Assembly: GCF_025291715.1 (NCBI RefSeq)
Contig: NZ_JAMBIZ010000017.1
Location: forward strand, 1-64,000
Source: Metasolibacillus sp.
GTDB lineage: Bacteria; Bacillota; Bacilli; Bacillales_A; Planococcaceae
Direction of reading: 5' to 3'
DNA: 64,000 nt
The notes under the pieces are model-generated. The model searched no databases, was not told the DNA's origin, and worked only from the letters and a program-made list of their open reading frames with translations. A program made the position numbers and the translations under genes. Positions 1-8,366 of this stretch are shown piece by piece; within the stretch, counting starts at the first letter, position 1, and each line of letters opens with the position of its first letter.

Positions 1-117
1 GCGGACGATGGAAATACATTTTCGTTGCAAGTAAGTAACGATGGCAGTATTTTTATTGGCCCTTTAACACATACAGGGACAATACGTATAAATGGAAGCT
101 TTTATGTGGGGGTGTGA
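1..117 (+). CDS. Phage tail fibre protein, C-terminal fragment
   Basis: An open frame enters from the left edge and stops with TGA at 115-117, giving the last 38 residues of a larger protein. The fragment is rich in Gly, Asn, Thr and Ile, and the final residues are consistent with a beta-structured fibre. Its place directly before XkdW/XkdX-like genes is the xkdV position of PBSX-type prophages. It is assigned to a tail-fibre or receptor-binding protein by context only. Confidence 0.5.
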   Translation, partial: ADDGNTFSLQVSNDGSIFIGPLTHTGTIRINGSFYVGV

Positions 118-120
118 CAA

Positions 121-396
121 ATGAAATTATATAAAATTGACGATAACGGCTTTGTTGTATTTGGAGAGGATAAAATACTCATTGACGGTGAGGAAATACC
201 AGAAGGCTACGTGTCTACTTATTTAGACACTAGTGAACAAGGCTATTTTAAACCTCGTTGGAATGGTACAGAGTGGGTCGAGGGAGCAACACAAGAGGAA
301 ATTGACGAAATTACAAATGTACCCACAGAGCCAACGCAGGATGATTTTTTACTAGATTTAGAACTAAGAGTAACGATGTTAGAGCTAGGTTTATAA
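121..396 (+). CDS. Small phage tail-associated protein (XkdW position)
   Basis: A 91-residue acidic protein. The ATG lies 3 bases after the preceding stop, and a G-rich ribosome site (GGGGGTG) overlaps the end of the upstream gene, so the two are translationally coupled. The central part has aromatic residues around a KPRWNGTEWVEGA segment, a pattern seen in small proteins that follow tail fibres and may act as fibre chaperones. Position matches xkdW of PBSX-type phages. No catalytic motif is visible, and the function is inferred from order only. Confidence 0.55.
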   Translation: MKLYKIDDNGFVVFGEDKILIDGEEIPEGYVSTYLDTSEQGYFKPRWNGTEWVEGATQEEIDEITNVPTEPTQDDFLLDLELRVTMLELGL

Positions 397-426
397 AACA
401 CTAATTAAAAAGGAGTTTGAAACAAT

Positions 427-579
427 ATGACAACTTACACATTATGTTTATCAATGATTAATCGTAAATCATACAAAGACAAAGAGGACATGCAGTTTAA
501 GCTGGATGTCTTTTTTGCGGGAGATCGCATCACAGAGGCGCAATATAACGAGTTAGTTAATCTAGTGACTGCTCAATAG
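427..579 (+). CDS. XkdX-like small phage protein
   Basis: A 50-residue frame, ATG at 427 and TAG at 577-579, with a good AGGAG at 411-415. The C-terminal half (FFAGDRITEAQYNELV) has the pattern of the XkdX family, whose members carry a short 'G-x-I-T-x-x-x-Y' helix after a variable N-terminus. XkdX proteins are 40-60 residues long and sit between tail fibre and lysis genes, as here. Their role is unknown. The gene ends a tail sub-operon, because a hairpin follows at 629-653. Confidence 0.6.
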   Translation: MTTYTLCLSMINRKSYKDKEDMQFKLDVFFAGDRITEAQYNELVNLVTAQ

Positions 580-628
580 TCCCATTATGTGGAGCAAGTA
601 ACTAACAACTTAATATCAAATATTTATC

Positions 629-653
629 AGCCTTCCATTTTAAGTGGAGGGCT
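629..653 (+). terminator. Hairpin between tail genes
   Basis: Inverted repeat AGCCTTCCA / TGGAGGGCT (one G-U pair) with a 7-base loop, followed by a moderately T-rich tail (ATTCTTTGT). It lies between the XkdX-like gene and the next tail gene and could attenuate readthrough. The T-run is poor, so termination would be partial. Confidence 0.45.
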
Positions 654-677
654 ATTCTTTGTAAAGGCGGTGATAAA

Positions 678-2390
678 TTGTTTTATGTCACATCACTAGA
701 TACCTCACAAACAGAGCCTTTAGTAAACATTGGCAATGATTTTAAAATGGAGCAATCCGTAGACGGCACCTTTACAGTGTCATTTACTTGTTATCCAAGT
801 ACAAATAATGCTGGATACGATTTATTAAAGGTAGAATCTGTTGTTACTATAGATGGCAATGATTTTAGAGTAAAGGTGCTTAATGATAATGTACACAGCA
901 AATCGATTACAGCATTAAGTATTTTTTATGACCATTTAAAAACATTTCGACATGGTACATTTGAGGGTAGCCATACACTCAATAATCATCTGAATTTTGC
1001 GTTAGGTGGTACAGGATGGACGTTTACAGTAGATGCAGCTATAGCAAACGTCACAAATTATATACGTAGCTTTGGCGATGACAATGTAGTGCGCTTGGTC
1101 CAAAAAATATGCAAAGCGCATGAATGTGAGTTCGAAATTCTGCCAAATAAAAAATTGCATTTTGCGAAAGAGATTGGTGGCAATAACGACTATCAGTATC
1201 GTTATAATCATAATATCTCGTCAATTGTCCTACAGGAGGATACGACCAACCTAGCAACGTTTATACGAGGTTTTGGCAAGGACAGTTTAACAGTTGAGTA
1301 TACATCTCCAAACTCGGCGATTTTTGGTATACGCGAGGAAACTCCAGTCAAAGACGAACGTTTTACAGATTCACAAGCATTGTTAAATTATGCTAAAAGC
1401 AAGCTGCAGGACGAACCGCAGCTTGCCATTGAAACAACAATACCCGAATTGGTAGGACGTGAAATAGGTGAACGTGTATGGCTTATTTATGAGCCTCTAA
1501 ACATTGAAATGAGTACACGTATATTAAAGCAAACAAAAGTGTTACACGATGATGAACTGATTACGTCATCGGTTATCTTTGGTAACTCATTGCCTAAAAG
1601 TGCAGAAGATATATTCGCAAATCATGAAGAAAAAATAGGTGATACAAATGATTATGTGGATGAAACAAAAGAAGAATTAAGCGAAAAAATTGAGGAAGTT
1701 GGCGGAGAGTTTAGGAGCGCCATTACTCATACAAACGAACGTATAACTTTAGAAGTTGAGCAATTAAACACATCCATTGCGGCTATAGATATTAAAGCAG
1801 ATAACATCAACATAAGCGTGAATAATCGCATTACAAATGAAGTAGCCGCTATAAATGTGCGTGCTAATGCTATTGAGCTATCAGTTACTAATTTATCTAA
1901 TAGTACAAGTAGCGCTATTACTCAACTGTCAAACAATATCAATTTAAAAGTTGATAAAGGTGGAAGTATAACAGATATTAATTTAGACCCCGGCTCAGTG
2001 ACAATCAACGCAAACAAAATCAATCTAAATGGAGCAGTCATGGTTAATGGGGATATAAGTGGCGCAACTACTATTAACGTAAATAGAGATGTATTGATAG
2101 GTAACAATTTGTATTTAAGAGGCAGTGGTAATAGGTCAATTGTTTTTGGGCAAAATCAAATAATGGAATTAACGAGTGGAGAAATAGCGATAGGTAGCAG
2201 AACGTCGCTTGGTGCATTCACAAGATTTCACGGGCAAGTCGATTTTTCGGCAGCATATACAGTAGGACTATCGGTTAATAATGCTGAGAGTGTAAATGGA
2301 TATACAATGGCTTACAGCACAAGTGGCGGGAAAAAATTTATTACTTTCAGACAAAACGGCTCCTACCTGGGCCAAGTAGAAATTAACTAA
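678..2390 (+). CDS. Phage tail protein, Prophage endopeptidase-tail (Tal-like) family
   Basis: 570 residues, TTG start at 678 chosen because AAAGGCGGTGA lies 5-15 bases upstream and the product opens MFYVTSLDT, typical of Prophage_tail proteins. Residues 1-310 resemble the Tal/gp18-type N-terminal module that caps the tail tip in siphophages. Residues about 315-430 form a long helical, probably coiled-coil, stretch rich in Glu, Asn and Ile. About 430-570 is repetitive, Asn/Ile/Val-rich and likely a beta-helix receptor-binding or spike end. It is followed by a short gene, holin and amidase. The family normally lies before the fibre genes, whereas here it follows XkdX. No clear peptidase residues were identified, so enzymatic activity is uncertain. 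Confidence 0.7.
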   Translation: MFYVTSLDTSQTEPLVNIGNDFKMEQSVDGTFTVSFTCYPSTNNAGYDLLKVESVVTIDGNDFRVKVLNDNVHSKSITALSIFYDHLKTFRHGTFEGSHTLNNHLNFALGGTGWTFTVDAAIANVTNYIRSFGDDNVVRLVQKICKAHECEFEILPNKKLHFAKEIGGNNDYQYRYNHNISSIVLQEDTTNLATFIRGFGKDSLTVEYTSPNSAIFGIREETPVKDERFTDSQALLNYAKSKLQDEPQLAIETTIPELVGREIGERVWLIYEPLNIEMSTRILKQTKVLHDDELITSSVIFGNSLPKSAEDIFANHEEKIGDTNDYVDETKEELSEKIEEVGGEFRSAITHTNERITLEVEQLNTSIAAIDIKADNINISVNNRITNEVAAINVRANAIELSVTNLSNSTSSAITQLSNNINLKVDKGGSITDINLDPGSVTINANKINLNGAVMVNGDISGATTINVNRDVLIGNNLYLRGSGNRSIVFGQNQIMELTSGEIAIGSRTSLGAFTRFHGQVDFSAAYTVGLSVNNAESVNGYTMAYSTSGGKKFITFRQNGSYLGQVEIN

Positions 2391-2406
2391 AAGGAGCATG
2401 AGTAAC

Positions 2407-2601
2407 ATGGATTATCAAGTACAATTAAACAACGGACAAGCAATTGCTTTAAAAAATGCAGAGTTTAATGTTGAAACTTTTACAGCGACATTAAATGATC
2501 AAAAAATTAATTTTGTTAATATCGGTGGGGCAATCATTAATAAGCATATTATCGTTAGTGTCTTACCTACAAATGCTATGGAAACACAGTCAAACGACTA
2601 G
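2407..2601 (+). CDS. Small prophage protein of unknown function
   Basis: 64 residues. An in-frame ATG at 2398 is only 1 base after AAGGAG (2391-2396); the ATG at 2407 gives a 10-base spacing and is preferred. The product (MDYQVQLNNGQAIALKN...) is hydrophilic with alternating hydrophobic residues, suggesting a small beta-rich protein, and has no signal or membrane segment. It sits between the tail protein and the lysis cassette. I do not recognise the family. Confidence 0.55.
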   Translation: MDYQVQLNNGQAIALKNAEFNVETFTATLNDQKINFVNIGGAIINKHIIVSVLPTNAMETQSND

Positions 2602-2647
2602 CGTCACAAACGGACATGTTGGCCGAAGACTGGACTTTAATTTAAAG

Positions 2648-2703
2648 AAATCCCAAGCGTTTGGGATTTTGAAGGGCGTGTCATACGATGCGTCCTTTTT
2701 ATT
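2648..2703 (+). terminator. Two consecutive hairpins, the second with a T-run
   Basis: First stem AAATCCCAA / TTGGGATTT (2648-2669, 4-base loop). Second stem AAGGGCG / CGTCCTT (2672-2697, 12-base loop) followed by TTTTTATT. Together they separate the tail genes from holin-amidase and look like a rho-independent terminator. Expression of the lysis genes must then come from readthrough or antitermination. Confidence 0.6.
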
Positions 2704-2724
2704 ATGTAAAAAGGAAGTGTTCAA

Positions 2725-3129
2725 ATGGAAAAAAACATAGCTTTAGTGAGTGGTGCGGTGGGAGCAGTTATATCTTATTTAGTAGGTGGCTTAGGTATGG
2801 CCGTAACGGTGCTAATTGCGCTTATGGCACTTGATTATGCTACTGGGTTAATGCAAGCTGCTATTAATCGAGAATTAAACTCTCGTGTCGGATTCAATGG
2901 GTTTATTCGCAAAATTTATTATTTAATGATGGTTGCATCGGTGTATTTAATTGCGCTTGTGATACCTGGTATCGGTTATGCCGGTGATGGTGCTGCCATC
3001 GCCTTTTGCGTACTTGAATTTATCAGTATCACTGAAAATGGTACAAAAATGGGTCTGTGGATGCCGAAATTTATTCAAGATTTACTGGCAATTGTTAAAG
3101 ACAAAGCAGGGGAGGGCAATGCGAAATGA
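2725..3129 (+). CDS. Phage holin, phi29/Cph1 type (holin_4 family)
   Basis: 134 residues. Hydrophobic segments at about 9-32, 68-88 and 92-110 and the family signature DYATGLMQAAINRELNSR followed by GFNGFIRKI identify the TcdE/phage holin_4 family. These proteins form membrane lesions that release or trigger the endolysin. AAGGAAG precedes the ATG. The stop overlaps the amidase ATG by four bases (ATGA), the usual coupled lysis cassette. The length is normal for the family. Confidence 0.85.
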   Translation: MEKNIALVSGAVGAVISYLVGGLGMAVTVLIALMALDYATGLMQAAINRELNSRVGFNGFIRKIYYLMMVASVYLIALVIPGIGYAGDGAAIAFCVLEFISITENGTKMGLWMPKFIQDLLAIVKDKAGEGNAK

Positions 3130-3812
3130 GCTATGTATTCAAACAGAATTTACTGTCCAGTAGTAAGTATCCGTTGAAATCTCCTTTTACTATGACTGCC
3201 GAATATATTACAGTTCATAACACAGCAAACGATGCATCAGCTGCCAATGAAATAGCTTACCACAACCACAACAATAATGAGGTCAGCTTTCATGTTGCTG
3301 TGGATGATAAAGAGGTCATCCAATGCTTGCCGTTCAATCGTAACGCCTGGCATTGTGGAGATGGTCAGGGGGCAGGAAATCGCAAGTCCATCGGTATTGA
3401 AATTTGCTACAGCAAAAGTGGTGGACCACGTTATGTGGCGGCGGAGGAAAATGCTGTACAATATATCGCTTCATTGCTAAAGCAATTTGGCTGGGGCGTT
3501 GAACGTATCAAAAAGCATCAAGATTGGAGCGGCAAATACTGCCCGCACCGCATTTTAGATGAAAAGCGTTGGGGTAGCTTTAAGGGGCGTGTACAAAAAG
3601 CGCTAGAGGCACTAAATAAGCCGAAAAAGGAGATGGTATGGGTGGAGTTTTTGACGAACACAGGACGTGCAGAAATCAGAGCACTACTTAAAAAAGCACG
3701 TAATCAAGGCATTATCAGTGCAGATGTTCATACGGATCAAGCCATCGAAAAATACGACGACATGCAGCTGCTGAGTTATCAAGCTGCTGTTATTAATCGC
3801 ACATATAAATAA
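3126..3812 (+). CDS. N-acetylmuramoyl-L-alanine amidase, endolysin
   Basis: 228 residues. An Amidase_2 (T7-lysozyme-like) domain covers about 20-155: zinc ligands are His31 (ITVHNTAND), His131 and Cys139 in a HQDWSGKYCPHR segment, with the family Lys two residues before the Cys. It cleaves the amide between MurNAc and L-Ala in peptidoglycan. Residues about 165-228 are helical and charged and probably form a wall-binding or oligomerisation module; no SH3, LysM or choline-type repeat is visible. No signal peptide, consistent with export through the adjacent holin. It is the last prophage gene. Confidence 0.9.
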   Translation: MSYVFKQNLLSSSKYPLKSPFTMTAEYITVHNTANDASAANEIAYHNHNNNEVSFHVAVDDKEVIQCLPFNRNAWHCGDGQGAGNRKSIGIEICYSKSGGPRYVAAEENAVQYIASLLKQFGWGVERIKKHQDWSGKYCPHRILDEKRWGSFKGRVQKALEALNKPKKEMVWVEFLTNTGRAEIRALLKKARNQGIISADVHTDQAIEKYDDMQLLSYQAAVINRTYK

Positions 3813-3818
3813 CACATT

Positions 3819-3851
3819 GCCCCTATATGCAGATAAGAGGCATATAGGGGC
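3819..3851 (+). terminator. Long hairpin after the endolysin gene
   Basis: Perfect 12-base arms GCCCCTATATGC / GCATATAGGGGC with a 9-base loop, 7 bases after the amidase stop. No U-tract follows, so it may be a processing or stabilising stem, or a terminator aided by another factor. Confidence 0.55.
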
Positions 3852-3919
3852 GATGTCAACAAAAAGAGAGAAATACTTGTTCAAAACAACCTTTAACGCC
3901 TGCCGCCATTTTTAATTTT

Positions 3920-3950
3920 GTACCCCACCCGTACCCCACTTGTACCCCAA
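3920..3950. repeat. Three tandem GTACCCCA(C/A) repeats, possible att or integrase site
   Basis: GTACCCCAC, GTACCCCAC and GTACCCCAA begin at 3920, 3931 and 3942, an exact 11-base period (one helical turn). They lie 100 bases after the last prophage gene. Same-face repeats of this kind suit arm-type integrase binding or the attachment core. Confidence 0.5.
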
Positions 3951-3960
3951 ATCAAAACAT

Positions 3961-3980
3961 TTCTATACACTTCTATACAC
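3961..3980. repeat. Tandem 10-base direct repeat TTCTATACAC x2
   Basis: TTCTATACAC occurs twice back to back at the prophage/chromosome junction, 10 bases after the GTACCCCA series. A second short repeat of near-helical period supports a protein-binding region such as an integration site. Confidence 0.5.
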
Positions 3981-4066
3981 AGAAAGGAAAAAATATCCAA
4001 GATGCACCACTAAACCACAACCTAAAATCCTCCAAAAAATAATCATCTCAACATAACACCTTCCAA

Positions 4067-4096
4067 CTGACAAACCCCCACCAATCGCGGTATGAT
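4067..4096 (+). promoter_or_regulatory. SigA-type promoter of the thioesterase gene
   Basis: CTGACA (4067-4072), 18-base spacer, TATGAT (4091-4096). Transcription would start just before the GAGGTGA ribosome site at 4104-4110. Confidence 0.55.
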
Positions 4097-4115
4097 AAAC
4101 CATGAGGTGACAAAA

Positions 4116-4541
4116 ATGCATATATCAGAAAAACAAATTGAAATTCGTTACGCAGAAACAGACCAGATGGGCGTGGTGTACCACGCAAATTATATCATCT
4201 GGCTAGAAATCGGGCGTGCACAGCTTATTCATGATTTAGGGTTTGCTTATACGAAATTAGAGGATGAAGGCTATTTATCACCTGTCATCGATGTGTCGAT
4301 TCAATATAAGGCGGCGCTCCGCTATGGACAGGTTGCGACGGTTCGTACGTGGATTGAGTCACATTCACGCTTGCGTACAACATATGGCTATGAGGTATTG
4401 CATGAGGATGGGACTGTAGCGGCGACTGCGAAAACAGTACATACATTAGTGCGAAAAGATAATTTCCGTCCGATTTCCTTAAGTAAGGTTGATCCAGCGT
4501 GGGATGCGGCATATATTGAAAATATGCGCGTGCAGGAGTAG
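4116..4541 (+). CDS. YbgC/YneP-type acyl-CoA thioesterase (4HBT)
   Basis: 141 residues. The ATG at 4116 is chosen over the in-frame ATG at 4092 because GAGGTGA lies 5 bases upstream and the earlier ATG overlaps the promoter -10. The product has the hot-dog fold signature RYAETDQMGVVYHANY with the catalytic Asp, then WLEIGR, as in YbgC/FadM thioesterases that hydrolyse acyl-CoA thioesters in the cytosol. The length is normal. It is a stand-alone transcription unit with its own promoter and terminator. The natural substrate is not evident. Confidence 0.85.
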   Translation: MHISEKQIEIRYAETDQMGVVYHANYIIWLEIGRAQLIHDLGFAYTKLEDEGYLSPVIDVSIQYKAALRYGQVATVRTWIESHSRLRTTYGYEVLHEDGTVAATAKTVHTLVRKDNFRPISLSKVDPAWDAAYIENMRVQE

Positions 4542-4570
4542 ATGTGCTAGTTTTAGCGCATCTTTTTTTA
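4540..4570 (+). terminator. Rho-independent terminator
   Basis: AGATGTGCTA / TAGCGCATCT (one G-U pair) with a 4-base loop, followed by a run of seven Ts. It overlaps the thioesterase stop codon. Confidence 0.8.
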
Positions 4571-4599
4571 TTTAATAACATAGAGTTTCTTGATATAAT
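4571..4599 (+). promoter_or_regulatory. Extended -10 promoter of the helicase operon
   Basis: TGATATAAT (TGn plus consensus TATAAT at 4594-4599) with a weak -35 TTTAAT 17 bases upstream. It is placed 36 bases before the helicase start. Confidence 0.6.
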
Positions 4600-4634
4600 G
4601 ATGTTTGTGTCAAATTTGCAAGGGAGGGGTGTTC

Positions 4635-7600
4635 ATGGTACAGAAGGTTGCCGTTGAAACGGTGCGATGTCATATATTGTTGACGAATACGGCACGTGAA
4701 GCCATTCAGCAGCATGTTCAAGATGAACAGGCCTTTTTTCGTTTGCAAAAAAACTTTATTGTTTATATTGAAAAATTAGCGATTGAGCAAACACAGCTCG
4801 CGTTAACACTATATTTTGACAATGAAAAAAACCGCGTTTTAAAGGAAAAATTTCAAGAGCGTGTCGTGATTATGGATTGCGTATTTGATTTGAAAAATGG
4901 GCTTGTTGCGAAAAGCTTCCGTACAAGGGGGAAGGGGACACCCGTTGCAACAAATCGCCGTGAAAGGCTGTTAATTCATTTTGTACCATCACGCATTAGT
5001 GGACATACATATCCGGATAAATTTATTGAAACGCTTGCTGCGCTTCCTGTTGCCCAGGAGCGCTTTGATTATGTCAATAAACGCATCACCTCATGGGAAG
5101 GCTATTTGAAGGTGCTGAATCAAAATGCGGATATAGAGGATATCGAAGCGAAATTTACGACGCATACACTGAATGCTGATTTCACACATATTACATTCAT
5201 TTGTAGTGAGATGAATGATAAAGAGTGGAAGCAATTGAAAGGGTTAAGTGCTCGTGTACGTGGCTTAAAGCTTGATTTAGGTGAGGTTGTCAAAGTGAAT
5301 CGCGGGGCACGTGCTGTTGAAATTGCATTAAAGCCTGATGCGGTGCGTCTTGCGAGGAAAAATGAGCTGCATTTTGAGATGAATACAATCGATTTCAGCA
5401 ATGCCTCGACAAAATCGCAGCTCAATCGTCTGTTAAAAGGCTTTGATCGTTTAAAAGAAGGGCTTGCAGCAAATGCCAATTTAGAAAATATTTTATTTGA
5501 GGATAAGCCTGTAATTGCCGCACACAATGCAGATGTTACACTTGATTTTCATAACCAATTAAATGAATTCCAACGCAAAGCGGTAACAGGGGCAATGAGT
5601 GCGGAAGATTTATATGTGATTCAAGGGCCTCCTGGAACCGGGAAAACAACCGTTATTTCAGAAATTTGTTATCAAAATGCCAAGGCAGGCTTGAAAACGC
5701 TAGTGGCCTCACAGTCGAATTTAGCGGTTGATAATGCACTAAGCCGCTTGCTTTCCAACAAAGATATCCGCATTTTACGTTACGGGCGTACGGAAAGCAT
5801 CGAAGAGGAAGGCAAAAAGTTTATTGAGGAAAATGTTGCGACCTATTGGCAGCAGCAAACGTATGAGGCGATTAGCCTTGAAGTGTCGCAGCAGCAGGAC
5901 AAAAAGCAGCTATTAGAGCAGGAAATTATTGATTATGAAGCACAGCTCACACAGCTACAGGAAGAAAAAATCAAGCTTCAGCAGGACATTGAACGCAAAA
6001 AGCAGGCAGAGGAGCAGCTTAAAGCACTGACAGAAAAAATCATCGCGCTGAAAAAACAGCTTGTCCCATTAAAAAAAGAGCGTGAGCAAGCAGAGGAGCA
6101 GCTCGAAAGGCTAGAAGCATCAAAGGCGGAGCTAACAGCAAGCATCACTACCTATCAAGAGCAGCTTGTTGAGCTTCCAACAGTGCAAGAGCTAGAAGCG
6201 TTAGAACAATCGAATACGGAGCAGCTCACACAGCTTAGCGAGGCGATTCAAGCTGCCGAAATAAGCTCAGCAAAGCAACAGCTTGAGCAGCAGCTCGCAA
6301 GCGTAACCGGTCAGCTACAACACTTGTCACCAGATGACGGGGCAATGGAGCGATTAACAACGCAAATTACGGAGCTAAAAAAGGTGCAGGATGTAGAGGA
6401 TTTCATTGTGGCGCATCAAATACGTCGCAGCTTTGTTATCGATCGTCTTCTTGCCTCTTTATCCAAGCTGCAGCCTGAAATTGCGGCATATAAGCCGATT
6501 AAGGATTTAAGTGAACGGCTGGAAAAAGCCTTAGCTTACAGTGAAAAAACATTACAAATTCATGTTACAGCACCACCATTGCCACCAAATCATACGTACT
6601 CAATTAATGAGGTGCAGGAATTTTTAACGAAGCTCAGCCATGCCTTTGCAGAGCGAAAAATTAATGCTCAAAATGGCGCACGTTCAATTCAAGGTGTGCT
6701 ATTGCGTAAAGCATATGTAGAGCAGCTACAGGTGAAATATCAGGATTTATTACGTGAAGTTATGCTTATTTTTACGAAGCTGAAAGAGGAGCTTGTAGAT
6801 TTATATAAAGAGCAGCTTGGTCAGAGTGAAACACAAGTACAACAGCTGCGCAGTACAGAGCAGCAATTGCAGCAAAAGCTCCAACAATTGAAAGACGTAC
6901 CAGCAATAGATGTGACTGTTGAAGAACTACAGCAGCAGCGCACCGACTTAGAGCACAGCAAGCAGCAGCTTGCACACCAAAAAACGAAGCAGGCAACGCT
7001 GACAGCGACTTACGAAGCAAAAACAGCGGAGCTACAGCAAGTCAACGAGCAGCTTACACATGGCAATGAGCTTATCCAATCATTAAAGGAACAGCTTAAA
7101 GAAATCAATAGCACGGGTCTTGCATTAGAAAAAGAACGGGAAGAGCTTGAGCAACTAACAAAGCAAAACCCGGAGGCAGCATTATCCGGAGTCGAACAAC
7201 GCATAACAGCGATGCAAGCAGAAATCGCAAAAACTGAGCAAAGGCTTGAGCTATTACCTGTCACACAGCAACTTCAAAGCGAATGGCAAACGATGCTGGC
7301 AAATGCAAGCGAGCATGATTTAGAGGAAATTCGCAAGCTGTATGTGAAGCATGCGAACGTTATTGGGACAACTTGTGTTGCATCGGCGAACAAAGAATTT
7401 ATGGACAATTATCCAACATTTGATGTGGTTATTATCGATGAAGTATCGAAGGCAACGCCGCCAGAGCTATTGCTGCCAATGTTAAAGGGCAAGAAAATCA
7501 TTTTAGTTGGTGACCATCATCAGCTACCACCATTGATTGGGGACGAAACTTTCGAGGAAACGCTAGAGCAAGTCATTAAAAATAGCGATACATTTGAGGA

Positions 7601-8357
7601 AAAGCGTGAGCTTGAAAAAATGTTAGAAGAATCATTGTTTGAGCGCTTGTATAAAAACTTGCCACAGTCGAATAAAACGATGCTAGCAATTCAATACCGC
7701 ATGCATGAAAAGATTATGGAGACAATTGTGCCATTTTATAAAAATGAGCATGATGCCCTGCAATGTGGCTTACCTGATTCAGACAAAGCGCGTGACCATT
7801 TGCTTGAAACACCTTTATTTAACCGCCAAAATCATTTGCTATGGCTTGATATCCCGCATGACCAAGCCCATTTTGAAGAACGTATGAAGGAAGGGGCAAG
7901 CTTGTTTAACCGAGCAGAGCTAGAAAAGGTAAAAGAATTGTTAACATCCATTAATGAGGCAACAAAGCAGGCAAAGGAGCAAGGCTTATTGCCACAGGAT
8001 GCACAGAAATCTGTTGGTGTCATTAGCTTTTATGCGGAGCAGGTAAAACGCATTAATGAGATGGTGGAGCAAGGGTATCCGCATTTGCATATTCGTACAG
8101 GCTCTGTCGATAAGTTCCAAGGGATGGAGATGGATGTCATTATCGTTAGCATGGTGCGAAATCATGATGGGCAAGGCAGCATCGGCTTTGCGCAAGATTA
8201 CCGCCGCTTAAATGTCGCATTATCACGCGCACGCGAATTATTAATTATGGTCGGTAGCACGGAAATGTTTACAAAACGTCCAAAGAAACAAGAAACGCGC
8301 CAAATGTATCAGCATGTGCTTGATGTTGTGAAAGCGCAGGATGGCTACCGCGCATAG
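4635..8357 (+). CDS. Large SF1 (DNA2/NAM7-like) helicase with coiled-coil insert
   Basis: 1240 residues. The ATG at 4635 follows AGGGAGGGG; the longer frame from 4605 would start before that site. Motif I/Walker A (QGPPGTGKTT) is near residue 330, motif II (VVIIDEVSKA) near 932, motif III (VGDHHQLPPL) near 957, motif IV (QYRMHEKI) near 1020, motif V (DKFQGMEMDVIIVS) near 1159 and motif VI (RRLNVALSRAR) near 1190: AAA_11 and AAA_12 halves of Upf1-like superfamily 1 helicases. Between motifs I and II lies an insertion of about 450 residues rich in Gln, Glu, Leu and Lys that is plainly coiled coil. The N-terminal 300 residues are not recognised. The next two genes follow closely, suggesting one operon. 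A nucleic-acid remodelling or repair role is inferred. Confidence 0.85.
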   Translation: MVQKVAVETVRCHILLTNTAREAIQQHVQDEQAFFRLQKNFIVYIEKLAIEQTQLALTLYFDNEKNRVLKEKFQERVVIMDCVFDLKNGLVAKSFRTRGKGTPVATNRRERLLIHFVPSRISGHTYPDKFIETLAALPVAQERFDYVNKRITSWEGYLKVLNQNADIEDIEAKFTTHTLNADFTHITFICSEMNDKEWKQLKGLSARVRGLKLDLGEVVKVNRGARAVEIALKPDAVRLARKNELHFEMNTIDFSNASTKSQLNRLLKGFDRLKEGLAANANLENILFEDKPVIAAHNADVTLDFHNQLNEFQRKAVTGAMSAEDLYVIQGPPGTGKTTVISEICYQNAKAGLKTLVASQSNLAVDNALSRLLSNKDIRILRYGRTESIEEEGKKFIEENVATYWQQQTYEAISLEVSQQQDKKQLLEQEIIDYEAQLTQLQEEKIKLQQDIERKKQAEEQLKALTEKIIALKKQLVPLKKEREQAEEQLERLEASKAELTASITTYQEQLVELPTVQELEALEQSNTEQLTQLSEAIQAAEISSAKQQLEQQLASVTGQLQHLSPDDGAMERLTTQITELKKVQDVEDFIVAHQIRRSFVIDRLLASLSKLQPEIAAYKPIKDLSERLEKALAYSEKTLQIHVTAPPLPPNHTYSINEVQEFLTKLSHAFAERKINAQNGARSIQGVLLRKAYVEQLQVKYQDLLREVMLIFTKLKEELVDLYKEQLGQSETQVQQLRSTEQQLQQKLQQLKDVPAIDVTVEELQQQRTDLEHSKQQLAHQKTKQATLTATYEAKTAELQQVNEQLTHGNELIQSLKEQLKEINSTGLALEKEREELEQLTKQNPEAALSGVEQRITAMQAEIAKTEQRLELLPVTQQLQSEWQTMLANASEHDLEEIRKLYVKHANVIGTTCVASANKEFMDNYPTFDVVIIDEVSKATPPELLLPMLKGKKIILVGDHHQLPPLIGDETFEETLEQVIKNSDTFEEKRELEKMLEESLFERLYKNLPQSNKTMLAIQYRMHEKIMETIVPFYKNEHDALQCGLPDSDKARDHLLETPLFNRQNHLLWLDIPHDQAHFEERMKEGASLFNRAELEKVKELLTSINEATKQAKEQGLLPQDAQKSVGVISFYAEQVKRINEMVEQGYPHLHIRTGSVDKFQGMEMDVIIVSMVRNHDGQGSIGFAQDYRRLNVALSRARELLIMVGSTEMFTKRPKKQETRQMYQHVLDVVKAQDGYRA

Positions 8358-8366
8358 GAGTGACTT

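Larger units (their letters stand above)
3852..4066. other. Prophage/chromosome junction region
   Basis: No gene. On the minus strand a 15-codon open stretch just after a TAG reads KCFDLGYKWGTGGVQN and then stops, resembling the C-terminus of a phage tyrosine integrase. It overlaps the GTACCCCAC repeats. A prophage end carrying only the last codons of an integrase is expected if the attP core overlaps the integrase 3' end. This is inference; the other prophage end is outside the window. Confidence 0.4.

Noticed and set aside
3920..3980. Short tandem repeats considered as a CRISPR array
   Set aside because: Units are 10-11 bases with no spacers of constant length and no cas genes nearby.
5120..5527. 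Minus-strand frame of 135 codons inside the helicase gene
   Set aside because: Antisense shadow with low-complexity Ser/Phe composition and no ribosome site.
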